The notes under the pieces: generated by a model | The model's input: only the letters and a program-made list of their open reading frames with translations | Told to the model about the DNA's origin: nothing | The model's database searches: none | From: Amyloporia xantha | Lineage: Eukaryota > Basidiomycota > Agaricomycetes > Polyporales > Adustoporiaceae | DNA length: 64,000 nt | NCBI GenBank assembly: GCA_036971615.1 | Contig: JAYKKR010000034.1 | Coordinates: 248,001 to 312,000, forward strand | Direction: 5' to 3' | Translations under genes and position numbers: made by a program | Shown: piece by piece, positions 33,604 through 45,306 of the stretch | Layout: the number at the start of each line of letters is the position of its first letter | Numbering within the stretch: position 1 is the first letter of the stretch

Positions 33604-36553
33604 AATCACCGAAGGCATGTTTTCTAGTTTACAAATGACTCACTCTCTGCTAATTGTGCAACGGTGTACAGATTCAGAGTTGCACCGGAGCGTCTCTTAC
33701 GCGTCGGCGCCACCTGTTGCAGTCGGTATTGTCGGCATGGCGGCTGTGCAGTTACGGAACTCGTAAAGCTTTTTCCCTGTTCTCACACCCATTACCTGTG
33801 TCTCACGCTCTCCAGGACCTTTCAGAATCGACTTTACATGATCAGTCTCGGTTCTCGTGGCAGCATGGCAAGCACCACGAGACTCGGGGCTCAACTGGTG
33901 CCCTGATGTCCTACCCACCGCTTAGGCATCAGAGTGGATGAGAGGTACTATGATACCACTAGGGAGCTCTCAGATATACATTGTCCACACATCTCTCTAT
34001 CTTCGCTGGTACACGCTATACTTCTCTGCTTTCAATGCCGTCCAATTGACCATCGTATCTGATCGAAGGTTGTGGTGAGGCAACCTCAGGCTTGACTTGA
34101 GAAACAATGTATTTGTATGCTGTAATGAGGGGCGCCGTGCATCGCTGCGCCATGGAGCTACTTAGGAATCGTTATTTGGGCACAATCTAGACGATGTAGG
34201 TACAACTGATGAGGTGTTGTATATGAGACGGAAGGCAGTGTCGCTGCAGACATCACTGAGTGGTAAACGAGATGAGGTAAGTGCAACGGTGCAAAGCGTA
34301 CATGGCGATAGTCGACTGCCAGTCGAGTGTAAGACTTGCAAGCCGATAACGAAATATGGGAGCAAAACGGTTGGAGTAGACAAGAACAGGTTTTGTACAG
34401 GAACTATTATAGCCCATGTGACTAAGGGAGAAGACAAGCCGTTAGTACGGATGATACATTCTTCTGGATGCGGGCCATATAGCGGTCGACTTCGACGGTG
34501 ACGCATCACAGATGAGCTTGCCATACAAGTCGTAAGCCTGGACAAAGAAAGAGCATTCCCGGGGCTCCTGGTAGAGCTGCAGTGGTCGTAGAGAACGAAC
34601 ACGAATATTGTCCTTCAGAAATAGTATTGGAGGCTGGATTACTAAGGCTAGAGAAGCACTTGGTATGGGATATGTTAAGCTCGGACATGGAAGAAAGCCT
34701 GCAGAAACAGATGAGGTTCAGTAGGAAAGAACAAGTACGGCATTCATTGAACATACGTGAAATTCGCCGAGCACTGATGCAACGAGAGGTTCTATTGACC
34801 AGTAGTGATATCGAGGTAAGATTGCGTAACTCAATAAATTCCTGCAAATTTTGTGCGCATGTGCTGCTTGAAGCCTGGAATTTTAGCTGATCGAATCCGT
34901 AAGAGTTGTTGGTGGATTTAAAAAAGAAAGCAAGAAACCGGTAAGATTCGTCAGGCGAGCAAGTTACTCAGAACAATGTGCGCTGGTCGTTCAGTGGCCC
35001 TATATCCAAAATATAAATTGAACAGACAGAATCCTCGCCATGTTTACGGAACCAACTTGTTGCACTAGTACTCACTTACTTACGAGCATCTGATGAGATT
35101 TCGGTGAAGTCGGCAATTGCCAACTTCAGCACTCTCGACATACTGTTGGGGTCCGGGCATCCTAGTGCGAACTCAGTCAGCAAGCCCCTTCAGCAACGTC
35201 GTATGATTCTCTCCATCTCGGGTTATATGACCTTGGAGTATAAATCCTGTAAACGCTGTGCGCGGTTTTGAGTGGTTTCGTTGAGAATTGAATTCTCTAT
35301 GCTCGGGTGACTTAAGCCGGCCGTGCGCTCGGACCCCGATAGCACATCCACGTGCAAGATCTCTCTCAGTGAAATTCTGTCAAGCCCCGGGCAGGTTGCC
35401 TTCGCCCAAGTGTCTGAACCATCGTGTCCGCTGCTCCTTATCCCTCCTGTTGTCGTCCCCCTCATTGTTGTCCCCTTCAATATTGAGCGATGACCAGCGC
35501 GCTTCCCTATTTGGAAGGGCGGGGCGCGCAGAGGCATAACGCGAGATAACGCGTGACTCGCCAGTCGTCACGTAGTGACATCCCCCTTTGCGTAAGGCGA
35601 CCATTTGTCTGGATACCGCCATAGTGGCAGAATCTCTCTGCCGTTGCTCTCGCCATTCGACGCTCTCGGCAGTCCATTCTATACTACGGAAGGCATCGCG
35701 AAAGCAGGGAGGACTTGATCTATTGCTGATCTACCGGACCCCTGTATCGCCACGGCATCGGCCCACGCAGACTGTGCAAGGTTCGTAATCTTCCGTCTTC
35801 CCTCCCGCACCCCGTCCGGTTGCCTCGGCGGCTCCCACCCGCATCCACTAGTAACAGACGTAAGTGTTCCATGGTCCGTGCGCTCCCCAGCCCCGAGGAA
35901 CGGTCTCCTGACCTGTGTCTATCGCGTCGCTGCAACGCGTTCATTCCGTTCGTTATACCATCGTTCATTCCCTTATCGCGCCGCGAGCATGCTCACATAC
36001 ATGCTTGAGCTGGGCCATGTGTGACCCTCAGCAGCGCTGACACCTTCTCTCCTCTCTAGACCCACTCTTCGGACGTTACACACCGAACGCGTGCTAGACG
36101 CAGACCTCAAATCCCACCGAGCCCACCGAGGCGAGTACCTTTTTCTGCTGTCCACCTCGTGGATATCGTGATCTTCTGGACGGTATTGTCTGTGTCTGTT
36201 ACGCTGTGCGCTTGGGATATTGCCGACGAGGCTGCTGTTAGTGTGGGTTCCCCGCAGACCGCACAGTTCGATCACTCGGTGAGAGCTTGGAACAATGTAT
36301 CTCCATGGTGGCAATATGTCGAGCCCATGTTCGACGTCATCCCATTACATTTTTCGCAGTGATTGTAGCGTCGCTTATGTGTCCTCTTTCTAACCGTTTC
36401 TAACCGAAGGTCGCTCCGTGCTAACATTCTTTTCTTCGTAAAGAATTCCTTTCATTCAAGCTTTGCAACCGGAGGAGACCTAACGCATGCGCCACACCCA
36501 GCGCGTTCCACGACTTGACGCTCTCTGAAGCTCCCTAATCCGGTCGCAGTGTC
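33604..36553. other. Long intergenic region upstream of SNF5
   Basis: About 2.95 kb without a supportable gene. Open frames at 34214-34501 and 34582-34890 (plus) and 34162-34847 (minus) show no domain or consistent splicing and probably are chance. The right part (about 35300-36550) is likely the SNF5 promoter and 5' leader, with short upstream ATGs. Confidence 0.4.
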
Positions 36554-37681
36554 ATGAACACGAATCCACGAGACGGCAGTGGTGGCCTGTCCGCGGCACA
36601 GATCCAGCAGCTGTACGCGGCGCGGGCTGCAGGCGGGATGAACCCGCAGATGCTCCAGCAGGCGATGAACGGCCAGCTTCAAGGGCAAGGGCAAGGGCAA
36701 GGCCAGGGCCAAGGACAAGGCTTTAACCCAGCGATGCTCATGCGACAACAGCGGCAAGGTGGTGCGCAAGGCGGAATGGGCGGGGTGAGTCCGGCGCAGC
36801 TGCTGCAGAGCATGGGCGGCGGCGCGGGTGCGAACGCGATGAACATGAACCCGAATACATTCTCGGGTGGGATGAACGGTGCGTTTACTCGTTACCGCAG
36901 GCCGAGGTGGGAGACTGACTCTGTGCCATAGGTATGGGGAGCATGAACCCTACGCAGATGATGAACATGATGGGCGGCGGCGGCGCGAACGCGGGGATGG
37001 GTAGCATGAATGGCATGCCGGGTGGGATGAATCCGAGCAACTTTATGAACGTGAACGGGATGGGCGGGATCAACCCTGCCGCCTTGATGGGTGGTATGTA
37101 CTCCTCTCACATGATGGGTGTATACTGAGTATAATCGTGATACAGGCGCCTCGTCACCAACGAACGTTAACGGCGTTTCGGGTGCGTCCTTCAACCCGTC
37201 TGCAAGCCCGACCGCGCCAGAAGCGCAAGTATCGCCGTCGAGCTCGACGCCGGTGTCGAACTCTATGCTGAATAATGTGCATTCCGCGTCGCCGTCCAAC
37301 CTCTCCGCGTCGGGCTCGCCGATGAATATCAACCCACCGTCGACGCCGCAAATCAACACCATACATTCACAACAGGCGAATTCGATGGGAAATGCGAGCA
37401 TGGCGCACAGCATGAGTCTCAATCAGGCGCAAATCGCCCATCTGAGCCAGCTTCCACCTGCGGAGCGCGAGCGGCAGCTGAACCAGTTTAGAATGATGCA
37501 GATGCAGCGGGCGATGATGCGGGAGCGAGGCGAGCAGAGGGATCAGCAGCAGCCACAACATCAGAGCGGGATGGCTCAGCAAGCAGGGCAGGGTATGCAT
37601 GGAATGGGGGCGATGAACCCAAATGCGAACACGAACATGGGCGGGATGCATGGGATGAATGCGGCGTATCAGTTGCAGTTG

Positions 37682-37719
<38 letters not shown>

Positions 37720-38014
37720 ACAGCAACATCAGCAACAGCAGCAGCAAGCGCATGAGCGGTTTCAGCAGCTCTCGCAGGGTCAGTATGACCAGCAGCGCCC
37801 ATCTTCGGCGGCGTCGACTGGCTCGCATTCGCATCGACTCAGTCAGGGCCAAGGCCAAGGACAACCTCATCAGGCTCAGAACATGAGTATTCCTCAGAAC
37901 GCACAGGCGCAACAGCAGCACATGCAGATGCAGCAACAATTTCAAAACGCCCCGAACATGAACGTCAATTCCGGGGGCGCGATGCAGCAGCCGTCTTCCC
38001 AGCACATGAATCCA

Positions 38015-38047
<33 letters not shown>

Positions 38048-41000
38048 CAGATGAGCAATATGGTTCAAGGGTCTATGATGCCCCCGCCCACCTCAATCCC
38101 GCCACGTCCGCCTACCGCGTCGTCACATCGCCCGCAGCAGGTCAACTCCTACTCCTATCATGGTGCGCCCAGCCCTCGCCCGAACACGAGCGGCGGCCCG
38201 GGCGCCACTCCCAGTCCCCGCATACCGTCGGGCCCGCTGCCGGGCGGGAATGTTCCAGGTCCAGTGCCCATTCAGCCTCGTCCTAGGACGGGCACTCCTA
38301 CCCCGATGACGAGGCCGGGGACGAGTATGTCAAGTCACGTTGCTACGGGTGGTCAGGATGGCGGAGGGGGACAAGGGCAGCAGAAGGTCCCGAGTCGACC
38401 CACAACGGCTTCTGGTTTCGCTCAGCAACAACAGCAACATTCTCAGCCTCAACCGCAGCAGCAGGGACAGCAGCAGCCTCAACAGCAAGGGCAGAATACT
38501 CCATTCTTGGGCGTTAACACTGCGAATATTCCTCAGCAAATGCAGAGCGCTAAGTCGCCTGGCGGCTTCACGCCCATTGCACCCGCTCCGACTCAGCCGG
38601 GGTCGCCGGTGAGGGGAGCGAAACGCAAGACTGGAGGCACACCTGTCCATGGCCAGCAGCCCCAACAGGCACAGCCGCAGACACAGCCGCACCTTCAACC
38701 ACAGCAGGCTCCACCGCAGGTACAGACTCCCCGTTTGTCCATACCGCCGATCGCGAACATGGGCGGCACTGTGAATGGAGGACCCAGCGGTACAGGGTTG
38801 ACAGGCATGGGTATAATGGGAAACCTCGGCCCTTCAGGTCAGCCGCAGGTCGCACAGTCTGGTATGGGTGCAGGTGTTGGACTGCTTGGTGGTGCGGGCG
38901 GCGGCATGATGGGCCCTCCTGTCTTACCTCGTTCAGCAAGCCAAGGCCAGATTCAACAGCAGCATAGTGGCGATATGAACTCCATAGGCATGGGCATGCC
39001 TGCCAATATGAACGCCGGCGGGATGTTCCCTGGTCAGGGTATGGTGCGCCAGTCGTCTTCGGGGTCTCTTAACATCAGCCCTACCTTCCCGGGTGTACCC
39101 ACACCCGCTCATCTTCAGCTATCCTCAAATCCTGCTGCTGGGCTCTCGGTGACGTCGCCCGTACAAGGTCACAATTATGGGCAGAATGCAGATCCTACAA
39201 TCGCTGCTCGCAACATGGCGGGTCTCGGTAACGGAATAGGCCTTGGTTTGGGTACACCAACCGTTGGGAGCATAGGAGGAATAGATATGCCTGTTCCCCA
39301 GACACCGCTTCAGCAACATGTACGTCAGACATCGCAGCCTCCGATTTCCTCGCCATTCCCCAATATGTCGTCTCCGATTGTGGGAAACAGTATGTCTGGT
39401 ATGCTGCCCGCCCAGGCCGGCTTGGGTCAGACGTCCCAACATGGGGTTTTAGCCGATCGCAAGCTGGGGGTGGCTGATGGAGTGGGACTCAGTGTTACGC
39501 CGAATCATCACGGTCCTTTGCCAGAGTCAGACAGCATACCGTCCAAAAGTGGCCCTAGTGTCAACGGTATACCTACAGCTACACCACACCCCACACCGGC
39601 ACCCGCTGTCAATATTATTGCGCAGCTCCCTCCGCTCCCTGCTAACGTTCAGTTGAACCCCAAAGTCACTCGTGTATCCGTTGTCCCGCTCAAGGAGTCT
39701 ACTGTGCTTATCCCGCCTCTAACCGACGACGAGATTGCTGATATCAAAGCATGGATGAAAGTAGACAATGAGTACCAAGTCACACAGAAACACATGCGCG
39801 AACAAATGCTGGACGAGATGCGTGAGACAGTCGCAAAACCTCGTGCTTGGTTCGAGAAGGATCCGACTGCGGAAGACGGCCGTTTGAATTCGCGCAGAAG
39901 GCCAGACAAGTTTGCGCTAACAGGTCTCAAGCAGACCAGGGACAGAGAGGCCAAGGAACGGCGGAAAAGTGGTAGGCGGGAAGGCTTCAAGTTGTAAGTT
40001 GTCAGCGTACGCAGTACGATTTTTAACTAACCCCCGCTAAGGCCTAGGAGATTAGCGTCTGAGGATGCCAATCGCCCTGAGCAGCTCGTGCCTATCAGGC
40101 TTGAATTTGACGTAGAACATCACAAGATGCGCGATACATTTGTGTGGAATCTCAACGGTAGGGGGACTTACTTATACCAAGGATGGCCCACTCATTATTT
40201 GCGTAGACCCTATCATCACCCCCGAGGTTTTTGCTCAATCTATTGTCGACGACTACACCCTAGCACCTAGCTATCATACCGTCATCACGAAGGCCATACA
40301 AGACCAACTCAGTGATTATAAGGCGCATTCGACTACATTTGGTGAAGATGGCCTAATTGTTATTCCCCCTGACGGTGATGATATTCAGAGTGGTGTATTG
40401 GATGACCAGGAGGCGGAATGGTGGGAAACTTGGAGAAAGGATGTCTTGTCTGGCGCCATGTATAAAAGGATCAGTCCACGTGCAGACAACCGCAGTCGGA
40501 AGCGGCGGAAACTGGTAAAGGAAGAAGTTCTCGAACAGTCCGACATTTCTAGTCTTCCTGGAGCCGAAGTGCCGATGTCAGTGGACGACTTCGACGAGGA
40601 CGAGAGTTTGCTACAAGAGGATATGCGGATTTTGATCAAGGTTGATCCCCATCTCGATTCTTATTGCTCAGAACAGCGACTGATGTGATGTCGTTCTAGT
40701 TGGACATTATCGTTGGTTCTGTGAAACTCGAGGACCAGATTGAATGGAATCTTGAGAATAACGACCCCTCGCCAGAACGGTTTGCGGAGATCTACGCAAA
40801 GGACCTCGGCTTGGGAGGTGAATTTAAGTGGGTGTTGACGTCGTTATATGTCCGTCTTGTTAATTGAGCGCGAGGAATGTAGGACCGCGATCGCACACTC
40901 AATCCGGGAACAAGTGCAAATATATCAGAAGTCTCTCTTCTTGGTTGGCCATCCATCGGACGGCTCCGCGGTACAAGACGACGACCTCCGCATGTCTTTG

Positions 41001-42669
41001 TTGCCTTCTCTATCAACTGGTGCTCGCGCTATGGATCAAGTGGCTGCATTCACTCCGATACTCAGCTACTTGAGTGACAGTGAGATAGAGAGGAATGAAA
41101 AGGAACGCGAGAAGGAGCTCAATAGACGGAGGCGAAAGACAACTCGTGGTAGACGAGGCATTGCACTTCCAGATCGAGAGCCTCCTAAGACTTTCCGCAC
41201 CCCTGCTATCGGATTCCCTGAGGTCGATGCAGCGACTCTTGCCATGGTAACAGCCGCTGCTGCTCCTACATCCAGGCGAGCTGCTGCCGCTGCCGCATCG
41301 CTTACCATTGCCAACATGGTTGCATCGGAGAATGGCACAGTTATTTTGCCTTCAAGTCAGCCGACACCTCTGACTCCGATTACTCCTGCCACTCCGAAGG
41401 AGAAGAAGCCAAAGGGCCTGTTCAAGGCTCCGTCATACCCATCGAGCGTGCTACGCCCCCGAGCCCAGCTCAGGGGTCCAACGGCATCCACAGTAGCTGA
41501 TGTCTCCTCGTTACCTCCTCCCATTGAAAACGACTTACCGCTGCCAAGTAGTAGTGCGGCTCCAGACAGCAAGGGCGCAAGGATACCCCTCACAGCAAAG
41601 AGGGCTAAGGAGCTTGAGCGGGAGGCGAAGGAAAAAGAGTATGCTGACGGTCAGCACGCGAACATGATCGATGGAGTCTGGCATTGTTCAAATTGCGGAT
41701 GTCCTGAGAGTATCGCAGTTGGACGTCGGAAGGGGCCACTAGGAGATAAATCTCAGTGCGGGACTTGTGGTAGGGCTTTTCCAACTCTTGTACAACCGCA
41801 CAGGCTCACCACTATATCAAGGTAAATTCTGGCATAGACATCGTCGACCTCGTCCTGTTGAATACAATTCTGATGCGGAATATCATCGGAACCTGCTGAG
41901 GGAGGCTGAACAAGCACGGGTTGCCGCTAAGCGGAAACGTCCACCACCCTCGGTGGTCGATGAACAGCCTATGCAAACTCCGGCAGAAGACGGCGATGTT
42001 GAACCCGAGACACCCATTCGTCCGAAAACAGAAGTCTGGGTGGAAGTGTCCCCAAATCCGCAATCGTCGTCTCATGACGCCGACAGGCCGATGTCTCCTG
42101 TTTCCTCTGCTTCAAGCGCTTCCGAGTCCCCTCTTGCGCATAGGGTATCTAGATCCAATGGCGCTGGTCACTCCAAGTCAGCTCCTCCAGATCCTGTCCC
42201 TCAAGAACCTGAACCTGACGATAGGTCGACTGTAGTCGCACCTCCAGCCGGATCTCCTCCTCCTCCACGACCCTCGGCGCCACCGCACGCACATCAACAC
42301 GCGGTATGTCGTTTTGACATTGAACTGGACGTCGATTTGCTCACATAGTTGAACTGCAGACAGTCATTCCTCAATGGCTGAAGCAAGCTATGATGGAAAT
42401 GCAAGAGAGATACCCCGACGACAAGTTCGAAGTCACGGTTCGCAAGACTGCGGCTTCAGCGTCGATCGAATGGCGCATTAAATGTTTAGACTGCCCCGGA
42501 AAGGTATGATCAGTGTATCCCCCATATTACAGCTGTCTGATGTGATATGTTTTTGCCTTAGTTGTACACCCCTGGTCCAGGGGAAACTCTGTCAAATTAT
42601 GAAGTCCACTTGAAAAATCGCCAGCATCGACAAAAGGTTAACGCTCGTATTGGGGTGGTTTCAGCTTGA
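36554..42669 (+). CDS. SNF5: SNF5/SMARCB1 chromatin-remodelling subunit with GATA-type zinc finger
   Basis: Exons 36554-36878, 36932-37093, 37146-39993, 40042-40157, 40207-40640, 40700-40827, 40883-41769, 41822-42303, 42360-42503, 42562-42669; 5634 nt, 1877 residues. Core subunit of the SWI/SNF-type nucleosome remodeller in the nucleus. The N-terminal 1,000 residues are low complexity: GQGQGQ and NMNP/GGM repeats, two polyglutamine tracts (CAG/CAA runs near 37680 and 38015), Pro/Ser/Gln. The SNF5 domain has the two repeat signatures RLEFDVEHHKMRDTFVWNLN and LDIIVGSVKLEDQIEWNLEN. A single GATA finger follows (CSNCGCPESIAVGRRKGP...CGTCGKFW), interrupted by an intron. The C-terminus (LYTPGPGETLSNYEVHLKNR) is conserved. 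SNF5 with a GATA finger is a known fungal arrangement; which paralogue (Snf5 or Sfh1) is not certain. Confidence 0.9.
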
Positions 42670-43205
42670 CTTGGAATGTCGATTGTATGTTTTATATATT
42701 GCTATCTCAAATATGTTGTTGTCGTGTTATACCTGTTGCACAGTAACTATAAATCAGTATACCATAAAGATCTGAAGGCTGACCTTTGCGAATACCCTTG
42801 TACCGAGTGCATAAATTGTCGTGGGTCACAAGAAAACATTGTGTCAAGTTAGTGACCTCGTTTGGTGAACATGATCAGGTCGAAGTCTATCCGCCAACAT
42901 CTAGATTCTACATCGCTGGTGAGGTACTCAAGTGCATGGAATCGAACAGCCTTTAAGACTACCTGAGCCACAAGATATCGGTCGTAGCTGAACTCGGATC
43001 GATACGTTCGTTTACAGCAGCTACTACGGTACACGTCACCAGTAAGTACTGCGGTATCGTATTACGTGTGCCGTCCACGACAAGTGTACGTGTCCATAGA
43101 AAATTAGGTAGTCATGCGTATGGCGGATAGAAATGTGCATATACAAATACAAAAAGAAACATCAGCTAAGAATACAGAATACAAGGGATATACGATCAGT
43201 CCACG
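42670..43205. other. Convergent intergenic region
   Basis: 536 bp between the stops of SNF5 and the minus-strand transporter gene. Nothing recognisable. Confidence 0.5.
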
Positions 43206-44937
43206 TCATATCGAAGTCCGACAAGCACGAGCGAAAATTAAGGTAAGGCCGCTGCGGTACTGCGGGTCAGGGCTCGTTGATTTTGCTCTTTCTTCCGCTC
43301 CATTTTTGATGATATACTCTTCCCATGCGTACCACGCACCGCCTGCTAGGGTCACGCATATGCCCAGTGCATTCAAGGGTGTGATGGTCAAATGAAAGAT
43401 GGCAACCGCACAAAGGATTGTCAACGCCTGCTTGACATTCGCTAGAACGCCCCAGCGTCAGATTCCATAGGACGAAAATAATGTTCGGACGCAAATAACG
43501 ACGCACCAGCGACAGTCATGTTCAATGCTCCCACCCTTTTGTTGGCACTCAAGCTCACAACGTTGAGTCCAAAGGCAATCACACCGTTGCCCAGCAGAAC
43601 CAGGATGCGTGCCCAACTCGCGCCACCCTCGCGATGAAAGGATTCGCTAACGTGTCCAAGCTCACCCGATGAGTAGGCGTAAAGTACACATAGTGCGCAA
43701 GCAAGAGGGGACGTGCGCGTGAGCAGATCGAGAGGATGAAGAGCAAGGCGCGGGGGAACAGGGAGGGCTGCCCGGATTTGCGAACAGAGACCATATTTTC
43801 CTGCTGGGGCTGACGTGGAGAGGGGCGGGGTGGACTGAAAGACGTTTGTGTAGATCGTCTTCAGTGCGGCGAGGAATGTCCCCAGGAGGGTGAGCAAGAA
43901 GCCCCACAGCGTGAAATAGTAATCGCCGTATGTCCTGAATCAAATCTGTCACTGTGATTCGGGTATAAAAGAAGGCAGACCTACGCGAGGCCGACGCCAG
44001 CCATGACGGGAAGGAGGGTGAGAATCTTGAGCCTGTTGAAGTGCGTACCGAAGAGAAGAGCATGGACAATGCCGTCGTGAAAATAGGCGTGGCAGCGCGC
44101 ACAACTTGATGAAACTATAGGTTTCGTGAGTGTCTGGCTGGAATGCGGATGTAAATTACCGACCGGCACTGTCACAAGCTGTAGTGATAGGTTGCTCACG
44201 GCGATATTCACCGCATATAGTAGGCTGAATGCTGCAAGCGCACCGTAATGCTTCAATGATAGTGGTGCAGGTACATACGCCCCACGATATCGCAGATAAT
44301 ACCCTCCAAGGCTCCCACACAATGCATGCAGCGCTGTGAGCGTGTACGGGAAGGGGAAGCGGACTAGCACCAGCTTGTTGTACAGCGTAAGGCCCAAGTT
44401 GAAAGCAAAATAGAGTGTAAGCCAAGATGCTTGTGAGTTGAGTATTAAACGCGTGCGTTTGCGCTTGCGAATCGCAGAGCGCTTCGAGCGCTCAGACGCG
44501 TGCGGCGAAAGGACAGGTAAAGAAGGGGACGCCAGTCCACTGTCTGAGAGTACGGGGGAGAGAGGCGTGGGTTCGGTGATGCTAGGATTACTGCGAGGGA
44601 AACCCGCCCGCTGGCGTGGGGAAGAGCTCTGTGTGGTGTCTGGTAGGAAACCCGCCCACCGACCGAGCCCATCGTCATCATAGTTTGCCCCGTATAACGG
44701 CACGAGCAACGGCGAAAGGCCGTCGTGATGTACGACATCCGGCTCGCCATGGCTTAAAGCATACTCATCTGGCACCTCGATGTGCAACGCCTGCCATCGT
44801 GGGCTGCTAGTTTCATGTGCATAGAAGATAGAGAAGGGACTTGGTCGTAGCTGAGGCGTCCTGAAATGCTCGGATCGCGCGTGATTGTGTCGGACGCCGA
44901 CGTCGAGATGGTCGGCGCGGAAATGCGCAGGGCGCAT
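43206..44937 (-). CDS. Triose-phosphate/nucleotide-sugar transporter family protein, with a one-base frame break
   Basis: Exons (minus): 44937-44164, 44114-43985, 43934-43507, 43441-43206. Drug/metabolite transporter superfamily, TPT domain, usually Golgi or ER antiporters of nucleotide sugars or phosphorylated sugars. A roughly 170-residue hydrophilic N-terminus leads to about ten membrane helices: SWLTLYFAFNLGLTLYNK, AVNIAVSNLSLQLVTVPFHQ, VRAATPIFTTALSML, then FNRLKILTLLPVMAGVGLA, TYGDYYFTLWGFLLTLLG and NVKQALTILCAVAIFH. Between ALSML and GTHF the frame slips by one base (about 44050-44060). No intron of workable size explains it, while all other junctions are in phase. Either a sequence error or an inactivating deletion; the gene otherwise looks healthy. 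Confidence 0.8.
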
Positions 44938-45306
44938 ACTGCAAATAAAGAGACCAGAAAAGACAGACAAAGGTGAGCAGATATCGAGTCTCGCAGCGGG
45001 TATTAGGCGGGTATGAGGAGGACGAAGGACATACGACTGGCGCACTACAACCGCGCTCGCCGTTCGCAACAGCGATCAAGGTCGACCCAGTTTGGGTGAA
45101 ATAGCTCTCACGGTCACATGCAAGTTCCCTTACCTCGGCGCTTGAATCATCTCTTGCCGCTACTCCTCCGTTACTTTGCAAGCCGACTTGAACGAAATAC
45201 TTGAGAACAGTCCTACCTGTCTTGCGTGGAACAGGTTGCATAGGACACGCTGAGGGCATAATACCCGTTTCTAGGGACAAATCGTGTCATCACCACCATC
45301 TATTCC
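44938..45306. promoter_or_regulatory. Divergent promoter region between transporter and RING genes
   Basis: 369 bp between divergent starts, with no gene. It could serve both genes; no specific element was recognised. Confidence 0.35.

Noticed and set aside
34214..34890. Two plus-strand open frames of about 100 residues upstream of SNF5
   Set aside because: No domain, no splice logic, and overlapping minus-strand frames of similar length; probably chance.
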